Positions 33,801 through 44,525 of a DNA stretch of 64,000 nt are shown in pieces; position 1 is the stretch's first letter, and every line of letters begins with the position of its first letter. The position numbers were made by a program, and so were the translations under genes. The notes below the pieces were generated by a model. That model was not told the DNA's origin and ran no database searches. It worked only from the letters and a program-made list of their open reading frames with translations. The stretch comes from Pegea sp. RAD2-039 (lineage: Eukaryota > Chordata > Thaliacea > Salpida > Salpidae): the NCBI GenBank assembly GCA_034620365.1, contig JAQGEQ010000175.1:2480001-2544000 (forward strand), given 5' to 3'.

Positions 33801-34830
33801 ATTTGTTTAAATAAGTAATGTTCTTGATTATAATTGAAAATATTTATGTTTACTAAAGTTACTAAATATTATAAAACCTTTTTGGAGTTTTTCTTCGTTT
33901 TCTTTTGCTTGTTGAAGCTATAAGTGACAACAAAATTAAGAAAAGTATTTTTTAACAACAGAGTTTAATTTTCTGATAAGTTATTTACATTATTCCGAAT
34001 TTCAGGAATACTTTTTATATATTTGTTTGATAAAATCATTAATAATATTTATTTATAAATATCAATTGAATATAATTACAATTCTTAAATTAAAATCATT
34101 TATATCAAAGAATTTTACCGAAGATGAAAGTTGTTGTAACCAAGATGACATCTGTTTGATATAAAACCAACTTTTTTTAGCTGTTGAACCAACTGATATA
34201 GATTGTGTGTTATGATCAGTTGATTTAGAGTCAGATGAAGATTCAGATGCAAAAGCCTTTTCATTGAAGCATATAAAACATTGAAGTAGTAAAAGCAATC
34301 TTCAAAAATGCAAAGATTTAGAAAGAATTACATTTTTAGTTCAGATATTTTTCACATTCTTCAGATATTTTATATTCATAAATGTATAAACAATTAATCA
34401 TATAGAAAGAATTTAGGTAATATACCTATCAATTAAAAGATCATATAATGTTATATGACATATTTGATTATCTTCATCACAATCTTCATCAAAGATGCAT
34501 AATTCTAATATTGTAGGCACTTCAATGTCAATTGAGAGTTTATCAGGAAACTTCCATGATTGGAAATTGACCTAAAATTAAAAATATTTGCAAAAAAATA
34601 AAGAAAATTGTGATATTAAGGTTTAGAAATATTTAAAGACATTAATTAAAAAATTAAACAATTTAACTGATGAAGACTAATAAAATATAAAACTAGTTTA
34701 ATAAAAGCTTTTATCAAATAATGCATACCCTTCCAGTGTGAGAAATTACATCTTCTAAAGTATCTTGAACATCTTGTACATCTTTAATCAAACTTTCAAT
34801 ACAAAATTTACTACCCAGGATATGAGACAT
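30891..34830 (-). CDS. CCDC157: CCDC157-like coiled-coil protein
   Basis: Exon 1 (34729-34830) begins MSHILGSKFCIESLIKDVQD. Exon 2 (34426-34571) has VNFQSWKFPDKLSIDIEVPT and runs into exon 3 with LIDRLLLLLQC. Each matches the start of mammalian CCDC157 (MAHLLGSQACMDSL; RFPSWKFPDRM; VIDRLLLLLQ). Later exons (33910 down to 31260) code mostly charged coiled coil, with a CLTSCEIC cysteine cluster near 33570. The last exon ends SSRRPPSSTNSARSNKKPWM with a TGA at 30891-30893, which separates this gene from the CCDC62-like gene downstream. Mammalian CCDC157 is linked to Golgi/acrosome biogenesis in spermatids; function here is inferred. Middle exon boundaries were only partly resolved. The N-terminus also contains WFYIKQMSSWLQQL. 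Confidence 0.8.
33102..33182 (-). tRNA. tRNA-Leu (anticodon UAA), possibly degenerate
   Basis: The minus strand folds as a class II tRNA: a perfect 7-bp acceptor stem (ACTGGGT/ACCCAGT), D-arm GGCCGAGTGGTTAAGGC, anticodon arm TTGGA-CTTAAGT-TCCAA giving UAA, a long variable arm and a TTCGAAC loop. A T-run at 33085-33100 on the same strand would serve as Pol III terminator. The 5' T-stem has GTGG where GTGGG is expected, a one-base deletion that leaves only four pairs, so this may be a pseudogene or an assembly error. It lies in a CCDC157 intron, in the host's orientation. Confidence 0.82.
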
Positions 34831-35809
34831 TTAGATAAGTTTTTAGAAGCTTATGTAAATACAAAACAAAATTAAATTCTTTTTAACTATTTGTAATATT
34901 TGATGCAGGCGAATAATCATCTAATTATATACCGGAATGAAATCTAATTAATAATAATATACTTTTTTTCTTTAATTTAGCATTATTTTCAAGTCTAACC
35001 ACTTATTACTTCAGTTTGTCATTATCAAATTGAAAGTAACATTTATTTAACAGTAAAGGACTATTTAAAATTAAATAATTCTTTTTCCAACATTTCTATT
35101 CAATTATTATTCATGTGCTTGCCAAAAAACTTCAAACTAATTTTTTTAACTGACTAGCGTGCCCCTCTTACCAACAAAAATATTTATTTCACCCTCGAGC
35201 GCTACTAGTGTCGGTTATGCTTTTTTTCGGTTTGTCGACAATTATAACAAATGGTATAATATCAAAAGAATTAAAACTAACGACTCAACACAAGGAAAAA
35301 TTTATAAAAAACTTTAGATTTATATGCTCATTGCTTTCAACTAGAAAGATTGGAGTATTTTTATATTTAGCTATTTAGCTTATAGCTTTCAAAAGATACG
35401 ATTTAATTCTATTTATAAAGTTTCACAATTTATTTCCTTCTATAGATAATGTCTTTTTAATTCTTTTCACATTCATCAAAGTCTTCTACTCGTCATATGA
35501 CGCTGTTATAAGCAACTTTTTTGTACTCACAAGAATAGTAATTCAAAAACTGGTAAAAATTCAGCTCTATTTTATAATACTATACTGTTGAGCAACTAAA
35601 ATAGTGCCATAAATTGAATGCCAAAGTATAGATTTTTTGATTTTATGTATTTTTTATTTGCAATCATCCTCAACGATGAATAAAAGAAACTGTTTTTAAG
35701 CTAGAGAACTAAGAAGTGTTGTAAGAAATTTTTGAAAGTGTGGAATATGATAAGGAATTTGATCTTTTGTATCTAAGTGAGTTTAGTTTTAACGACAGCA
35801 GCTTTCACT
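34831..35809. other. Region between CCDC157 and the protease-TSP1 gene
   Basis: About 980 bp with no recognised feature. It must contain the CCDC157 promoter and the 3' UTR of the protease-TSP1 gene. Confidence 0.5.
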
Positions 35810-38800
35810 TCAGCTACAGGTATTACACGATTTAGGACAACGTTGAGAAATATCTAAATAAAGGCAAAGAAATTGTTTGGCATAAGCATCACATTGTTCG
35901 TCTGGTAACTTGTTATTGCAAGTTGGATTTTCTGAGGAAAAAATTCTCCTGTTAATAATTACTAAACAAGTACAAAGCATCTTGTGATTTGTTAATTTTA
36001 CTTATTCTTTACCTTAAAAGGAAAGTATATATTATTGAAAAATACTTTTTTTAATTAGAATGTTTTAAAGAATGTTTACAACTAAAGCTTCACGTCTTAA
36101 AAGCTTCAAAATTTGTTTCAAAATTTTAAAAAGATAAAACATAAGCTATTTATTTGAAAAGTTTTAATTATAAATCTTTTTTTTAGTTTTATCATTTTTT
36201 GTGAGTTTATTAATTTTTAACTATTTTAATTTTTAAATGTTTTTTTTTAATAATTTTAATTAATAAACAAGAAACAGACTTTGTTTGCAGCACGTGTATT
36301 TACAACGTTCTTGAACCACAGGATACATTTCACACAGATCAGAAAAAGATGGACATTTAAGAGGAGATTGATCAATCAGTCCACCGCACACACCTCCTAA
36401 AAGTTTCAAATAAAATAAATTGATTTATGAGGTGGTTTGTTGAGACCTAAACAAATAAAGTACCTTCAGTACAGGCTTCAGTATTACAAGTGATACTTTC
36501 TGTTTCATTTCCTAAGCACCCTATATCACCTGCTTTCCCATTTTCACAAACTCTAAAACAATAATGTAATTTTCTGAATTGAAGTTAATAGTTATGATAT
36601 AACCTGATTCGTAGTTGGTTTCCTCCATCACATTTCTTATCACATTTGGTCCAAGTACTCCAAGATGACCATGAAATTACACACTCCGGTAAACTACAAT
36701 TTACTGTCCGGACCTCATCACCTTCACAGCCTGGACCACCTACTTGTCCACCCTCACAAGTTCGAAACTCATTTATTACAGCTGTACCACAAGTTACTGG
36801 ACAAGGTTCTATAGCTTTCCAATCTGTCCATTTTCCCACACAAACTTCTAACTGACACGATTCTGATTCTCTATCAAGATCTCCTTCACAAGGAGTGTCT
36901 TCGAGATCTTTCAGGTCGCACTTTCTAGATCGAAACGTTTTGCCCGGACCACAAGTAGCGGAACAAGCTGTCCAAGCGAGCCAATTGCTCCAAAATGTTT
37001 GACAAGGACCCAATCGACATGACTTAAAATCTTCCGTTCGAAGCTCAAAAGAATCCGTTTTACAATTATTGGAATCTTTGCATGATCTGCTCCGAAATTT
37101 GCTTCCAGTTGAACAAGTCTTTGAACAAGTACTCCACTCAGACCATTGTGTGAAATAATCTGTTGGAAGAAAAAGATTCAAATTGAAGTCCAGAACCTCA
37201 CAACACTTTACCATAGCATCTTTCCACGTTACAAATTCGCCGCTGTTTACTTGAACATCCCAAACAAACGCGATTCCGCTCCTGGAAGCCTCCTCCACAC
37301 GACTGAGAGCATTCTGACCATTCCATCCATGGTTCAGGTTCTACATGTCAACAACTAAATATAATCATCAATACAACCGGTAATCGAATCACTACCAGTC
37401 ACCTTTACAGAACATTGTGCACGAAGCCTTGCAGTTTACTGAAGCATATTGGGACCATAGATAACAAAATGCTGGATTGAATTTTAAATAAATAGCGCAA
37501 TTTTGATCAACATCTTTACAACCATCTGTCAACAAAACTTTATCAGCTTAAATCACAATACGTAAACACTAACTGACCTGGACAGGGGTCTGTGTTGCAT
37601 ACAGAAACCTCAGTTTTATCATCTTCAGGACTGCATCCTTTGCTACCAATTTCCCCGTCTTCACATTGTCGGATTCTTGTTTTCAATCCTCCATTACACG
37701 CTTTGAAGTTTTATAAAGTTTTAAATAAACTTAAAGTCTTCTAATAACATGCAATTAATCAGAACCAACTTTTCCAGATGTGAAAATATTGAAACTATCC
37801 CTTACTTTCTGAGCACTTTGACCACGGTCCCCATTCTGACCATGAAGCCTGACATTCTTGAAAGCAACTTCTTGTGTCTATGGCAGACCCTGGACATGTG
37901 TTTGGTCTATCTCCCTGATAATACATGAGTTAATTAACAGCTTCAAAGTAGCAAAACTTACAACACAGCTTCTGGTTCTGGCTTGGGTTCCATTTCCACA
38001 TCTAACCGAGCAATCTTGCCACATACTCCATTCTGACCAAGATGACTCACCACACTGCTCTTTCTCTTCTTTTTGCTGTTCACAAAACACTAAAGTACCA
38101 CGATAGTTCTTAGTTCTAGTTTTCAAGATCTCTTTTGAACATTTACTCCAAGTAGACCACTCACTATAGTCTGCAAATTGGTTCTTGATTATTTTCACTT
38201 TTTACACAACTTTATTTACCTGAACAAGAACTTGCATTGCAACTTTTTATCTCTCTTGCATCTCCGGGACACACTATGTCTCCAGGATTTGCTCCTTCGC
38301 AGCTTCTGAATCTTTCGTAAGTTCCTAATCCAGAAGTAACAGAACATTCACTCCAATCTCCCCATTTCTTCCATTTCAACTCAACTAAAAGGAAAGATTT
38401 TAAAACTTTAATTTGAAGATGTTTCCAACTACTCACCTTTGCAAGGCTCAGGATTATCACATTTAACTACTTCAGCAAGTGAGCCTTGACATTCACCATC
38501 ACCAACCCCTCCGTTAATACACTCTCTGAATTTAGTTCGAAGACCTTCACCACATGTGCTGCTACAATCGCTCCAACTAGTCCACTCACTCCATGTAGCT
38601 AGTTCTAAAGTTTGAAGCTAGATAGCAAGTAAGAATGAAACGGTTGACAAGTTACCTGGACATGGGCTTGTACTACAACTGACTGATTTCATTGATGGTC
38701 CTTCACAATCGTTTCCATTCATACAAATTCGTTCACTGCTCTTTATTCCATCACCACAAGTTGTTGAACATTCTGACCAAGCGTTCCATGTCCCATAACT

Positions 38801-41800
38801 TGAACATTTATTTTTGTTACATTCCTGAGCAAAAAAAATTATAAATAAAATCTTTTATCAGTCATGATCAGTTGTAGCAGAATTTGTTTTTTATGCTTTG
38901 TGAAGTTGATAAAAAAATTAAATTTTTTCGATGTGAAGTTTGTATAATAGCAGCTTATATACATTTTTGTAGGATTAAATCATGAGCTGAAAAGTATTTT
39001 TCTATCTTCAAATAATTTAACCAACAAAATAGCTTCGAACTTTTTCTTCAAATGTTCCGCCGATGTCACAACCAGGTTCGCCAAAGTTACCGTTTAAACA
39101 TTTCCTGAAGCGAGTTTGAATACCACCTGAACATGAAGCTGAGCATATATCCCAATCACCCCATGTTCCCCAGGCTGCAATTTGAATCTTGTTTTATATA
39201 AAAGATTTATTGAAAAGTTTAAAATAAAAAAAATCATTTTGAGACAACTTAATTTGCAACCTTTACCAGATGCAAGAGTTATATGCGGGACAAGTTTGGT
39301 TTGACTTTGAAAAGCCAAATCAACCCAACTGTGTTGTTAAGTTGGTTTTTAGCTTATATTTGGGTTTGAACCAGTATCGCTAGTTTACAAATCAAAGCTG
39401 TCAGTATAGCACACGCATATAACAAGTCTACAATTTACTTAATTTAATTTTTGGCGGAGTTTTTCTAAACTGATGAGCTTGCAACTTTAACAGACATTTC
39501 ATAATATAAAAATTTAATATAAATAAAGCAATAACATATTTAACAGATTATTCACTTGTACACTTTTTTTCAAAGCAGGTTTTTTCTTCCCTGTCACTTC
39601 CTTCACATTGTGCTTGAGCAGTAAACTTTCTACAAATTCTGCGTCGAACTTTTATTCCTTCGTCACAAGAAACACTACATGAGGACCAAGGACCCCAAGG
39701 CATATACTTTGCTTGATAAACTGCAGAAGTACGTTTTTTAAGTTTTCGTTTTACGAAAATTTTGCTTAATTTATTACTTGTATCTTCATTGCACATTTGA
39801 TCTTTGATAAGAGGCTTTCCAATCTTAGAAGAGATCCACTTTTCAAAAACTTCTATATTTGAGTATACTCCATAAAAGTTTGCTTCAGCACATTTGTAGC
39901 CAAATGAAGTGACACCGTAGATGTACCACGAGCATGTTTGACAACGTTGACAAACTAAAGGTCCACCAGAATCACCTGAAACTCAGATCTCTTCAATTTT
40001 CTTTTTTTTAATCTTAGGGAATTAAAAATTTGATCACGTGACGACAATAAGCAGAGGTTTTGATTATTTTCAATATTTTGTTTTTTTTATTTATGATTTG
40101 ATTGAGATATTTAGGAGTAAAAATATTCTACACAAAAATTGTTACAACAACAGCTGTGATTGAAAATTGTTGAAACCTTGACAGGCATCTTTTCCTCCCT
40201 TTTTATAACCAGCACAAAACATTACTTTAGGATCGATTGGAAATTTCGTTTTTTTATAAGCTTCGATGCATTCTTGGTCAGTTCTGATTGGTACATCAAC
40301 CTGTCTAAGCTGTTTTGAAGCTTTTCCTTTATAAGCTGCCAAAAAAATAAAATTCGTTTTTATGATACAGAAAATTAAAAAGAAACTTACTAGTTGTACC
40401 ATAACCAGTGACCCAGCATTTGTAACCTGGTTTTGGTCTTTCGCCACGAGGAAGACATACAGGATATATGTAAGCAGTGGAAACTATTGGCTTGTCTAAC
40501 TTAACTAGTGCTATATCTCGATAAGGATAGTAAGTTGCATTCCAATTTTCATGTAAGATCACCTGATCAATATGAATGTTGATACATTCAGGTAAAAAGT
40601 AATTATGTTTGAACCTCAATTCCTCGTCTCTTGCGCACATGTCCAGAATCTTTATTTGCGACAGCATAAAGACCAAAGTAAAGATCAATATCTGAACCAT
40701 CTTTTAATTTGCTATAAAAATTAGTTTTAATTAATAAAGCATTCATGACAAAATAAATTAGATTTAAATATTGAAGTTTAAGTAGGAAAATAAATTTGTC
40801 TTATGGCCTGATTCGGCTAAGAACGGCCATGCTGTAAGTCAGGGTAGAAATCATGGATTTCTAGTTGTTACCCATGCAGCAGGATTCCACTCTCCATGCT
40901 AACAAGATTATGCAGCAGAACAGACTAACTGATGCAGCTGCACCCGGCTGGCGTCACGAAGCTGTCAGAACAACACTGAGTACAGTGCTTACTGGGCTAC
41001 AACTCCGGCTCTAAATTCGAAGTTTTGCGTCTTCTAGAAGTGTTGAAATTAACTAGAATAACAAGATCCTTCTTACATCAACCGACTGAGAGGGCTTTTT
41101 TAAACTTCTTCGTGTGGTAAATATGTGTTCACACGGGCTAAAACCCGGGACATTCCACGAGTAAGACAAGCGTGCTAACCACTACCCCCAAGAGATGGAC
41201 AACTTTCTTTTAATAAACTAATCAGAAGAAAATTGATTTCTCAGCTTGACTTACATAAAACAATGTCCCGCAGTCAAAACCCACTGAGAATCGATCAAAG
41301 TTCCACCACACAAAGTTGCTTTGTTTAGAAGAATATAAACCTAAAAAAGTACAGTTTAGCCGCCATAAATAAAAATAAGGAAAAATAAAACTTAAAATGT
41401 TAAAAATACAAAATCAAAATGTTGGTAATTATTATAATTACCATCCAAGGCCAAGAACCAGCAACTGCAGAGTCCCCTCCAACAATTCTGCCCAAAACTT
41501 GCGGATTTTGACCACATTTTTCATCTGGAAATTTTCGGTATAAAATTATATTCTAATTTAAAATTTACTCAAATATTGATAGATATAACACAAAGTATTA
41601 CCTGGTTTGCTATCTATACAGCATTCATTATTTCTAGATTTAATTTCTAAACCTGACATTTCACAATGAGTTTCTTCTGTACAGTTATATGATCCTTTAT
41701 AATTTTTACAAAAACTATTTTCACAGATACTTGGTCGTTCTTGGCACTCATTAATGTCTACAGAAAAGTTTTAATAAAATCAAAATGAAACTAATAATAA

Positions 41801-42276
41801 TGTTACCTTGACAGTCATAGCCATTTGAATCAAGTCTATAACCTTCGTAACAAGAACAAGCTGCGATACTATTAGAAGATGTACAAATATGAGCACATCC
41901 TCCATTGTCTACAGCACATGCTCCTGTTATGATTAATTGATCAGTGATTTGTTCTTGAAAATATTTAAATCGATCAATTACCTGTCCTTGGGCATGTACC
42001 ACATGACTTTGGGCACAGTTTTCTAGCTACTGCCAGTGTCTTACATCTGGTTTTAATATGAACACAAACACTTTCATTATCTTCACATTTTTCATCTAAA
42101 CCTGTTTGAAAAAATGTCCTTTATTAATTTTCAATGTAAAAAAGTAACGTGGTGTAGATTACACTTATCATTGAAATAGTTCTCTTAAAAATTGAGTTTT
42201 CTTGCAAAAATGTAAACAATAAAAATTATACTTACCAGATACCAGGGTAAGCGAAAGACAAAGCAACAAAACACAT
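35810..42276 (-). CDS. Secreted mosaic protein: ShKT - EGF - EGF-Ca - trypsin-like protease - TSP1 array with ShKT insert - two C-terminal ShKT (first exon missing)
   Basis: Reading 5' to 3': exon 42236-42276 encodes a hydrophobic core ([13 protein letters not shown]) and must be preceded by an exon carrying the ATG, since only the frame entered in phase 2 continues. Then ShKT (41982-42101), EGF (41807-41923), Ca-EGF starting DINEC (41602-41757), and the protease (41442-41524, 41255-41340, 40615-40711, 40391-40562, 40177-40335, start of 39556-39975). Its features are [16 protein letters not shown], His in TAGHC, Asp in RDIALVKL and Ser in GDSGGP, with Asp six residues before the serine, so trypsin-like cleavage is expected. 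About thirteen TSP1 repeats follow (WSxW, CSxxCG), interrupted by a ShKT exon (37403-37525). Two more ShKT-like units end the protein, the last closing CPKSCNTC with TGA at 35810-35812. The ShKT folds are modules of a larger extracellular protein here, not evidence of a toxin. I know no named protein with this order. Confidence 0.85.
40800..41207 (-). mobile_element. tRNA-derived SINE copy in a protease-gene intron
   Basis: Minus strand: head GGGGGTAGTGGTTAGCACGC with box B-like GTCCCGGGTTTTAGCCC, and a body homologous to the copy at 15785-16205 (CTGCATCAGTTAGTCTGTTC; TCCTGCTGCATGGGTAACAA). It sits in the intron after the TAGHC exon, in the same orientation as the host gene. The head differs from that of the 16-kb copy, so the family may have exchanged tRNA heads. 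Confidence 0.8.
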
Positions 42277-44525
42277 CTACAGTTTAATAAAAGAAAAATT
42301 TATTTTTGTGTAAAATTTGCTACTTTTTAAATAAGATAAATTAGTTTTCAGATTTAATGACGCATAAAACACTTTATTTTATTTTCTAAAATTATACTTG
42401 TTGTCGCTTTTAGAGAAAAATATCATTTAGTTTAAATTATTGTGAAGCAAATTTTTAGAAAATCTTCTCAACTTACTTTTTAAAAAACATTTCTTATTTC
42501 AGAAGTCAAAATTACATAAATTTGAAGTAAATATAAAACCTAAAAGTAAAAACAATTTGAAATAAGTTTACAAAATATCAAATTATTGTATTTTTTCTAA
42601 TCGGTTTCTAATCTCTCTTACCATTAATGCAATCTAACTTTTAAGTATTCAACACACTTGATTATCTTCAAATTTAATCAACTAATTTTGTTGACCTATA
42701 AAAAATTACTTCTTAATTTTGAAAAGATGCTTTAATCTTTTGTGACAAACTTCTTTACAATGCAGCTTATTGATAAAAATTAATATAAAACTATCAGCTC
42801 TTATATTATTACGCATAATAAAAATAAATAACTTATTTTGCACCTGCAATAAACATTTTTGTCTGTAATATCAGCTACTCTGTCATTCAAAATGAAAATC
42901 GATTTCATAAAACAATTTCTGCTCATGCCTCCTTTCATTCAATTTAAATATAAATTTGGAAAAACAATTTTCTGTAAAATTGTATTTGTTAAATGACGTA
43001 AATATCACAAAAAGTACTTAAAATAGTTTCAGAAGAACTGATAGTCGCCTGAAGACGGTTTTAGCTTATGATCAACTAGAAATAGAAGTATATTTGAACC
43101 CTGAGGCTGCAGTTGCTTCATTATTCAAGTTTACAGTTTTTCATTGAACAGCAGAGTCGAGAAAATAACTTTTATTTCAACTCTAGCAAGAGCTGCTCCT
43201 GAGAAATTTAATAATAAAAACTTTAAATATAGACAAAAGTTTAACTTTTAGATTTAACAACTTCAATAACTGTCATACAAAAGTTTGAATATAAAAATCA
43301 TCAACTTTCTTTAATTCTGTTGTACAGAAATAAAGTACAAAGTTTATTTCAAGTTTATTATGAATAAAAGAAAGCCATTCAATGATTTTACTGAAAATCA
43401 ACACAACCTGTTTACACAAAAATATTAATTAACACTTTTTTTATTTCAATTTTTGATGAATTCTTCTCAAGTATTATGAATCGGTATTTTTTCGAAATAG
43501 GAAAAAACACCGGCGGCAGAGTATTTGATAAAACGTGCTTCTGTCATTCAACAGTTTTATTGTCTTACTAAATTACATATTTAGTGTTATACATTGTCAA
43601 ATTTTTAAAGTGCTTATTGAGACTGTACATTTTCACAAAAGTTACAAAGACACAATCCAAAATGTTTTAATTCTTAACAAGCATTTTTAAGTTTAATTAA
43701 ATACGTTATTCTTAAAACATAAAAATTATTTTGAAGCTAATGTCAAAACGTCAATTAAAAAATTAAGTTGTAAAGTGGTAATGTTAGTAATACTAACAAT
43801 CTTAATAGCCTTAAAATAGATATACTAAATCTCTGCCGTCATTTTTTATAAAAATTGTTGTTGAAGAAGAAATTTGATCTCTTACAGACATTTGTGTATC
43901 AAATTTAGAATAAAGCAAAGTTTAAACTTTCACTTTATAAACTTTGCTTAAAAACGAGGAAGTATTTTTTCATACTTAAGTTGTGAAATAGCCGAGAGAT
44001 TAAAGCGAACAATAAATAGAAAGAAAAATACTTTAGTCTCACCTGTGACTTAATACAAAGAAAAATGTTATTAGTTTTGTTGATTTAAATGAAAAATATA
44101 TATACGAAGCTATTCTTTCTTTTCTTACAGTCTAAATGAGTTCTAAAAATTTATACAAACACGCTATTTGTTTTGAAAACTTTAATATAACTAAGATCAC
44201 TTTTTCAAATTTTTTTAGAAGTTTGTTGCTAAAGAATAGATAAATTATTCAGTTGGTTGTCTTTCAAACAAACATACTACCTAAGCTTTTAGGTTGATAA
44301 AATAAATGCAAACTATTTAAGAAAAACTTAGATATATTTAGTAATTAAAATTGAGTTTCAAAATTATTTTTTTTAATTATAAGTTCAACTATTTAGATGA
44401 AAGCTTTGAATAGTTTTATGTTATTGATGTTTTGGTGTTTCTAATTGTATCTAAAATAATTGCTAATAAGTTAAAATGGACTTAAAATTTTTATTTGCAG
44501 AATTAAAAGTTGAGTTTCTTGTAAA
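42277..44525. promoter_or_regulatory. Divergent intergenic region between protease-TSP1 and repeat-receptor genes
   Basis: The two genes are transcribed away from this 2.2-kb segment, so both promoters and the missing first exon of the protease gene are expected here. An acceptor-like TTTTTATTTGCAG ends at 44500, 26 nt before the + strand ATG. No defined promoter motif was identified. Confidence 0.4.

Noticed and set aside
25241-34830. One single giant coiled-coil gene on the minus strand
   Set aside because: A coding exon ends with a clear stop at 30891-30893 (NKKPWM), and the two parts match different families, CCDC157 and CCDC62.
42274-42276. ATG at the 5' edge of the first visible exon of the protease-TSP1 gene used as start
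   Set aside because: That frame hits a stop at once in the next exon; only the frame giving [13 protein letters not shown] continues into the ShKT exon, so the true start is further upstream.
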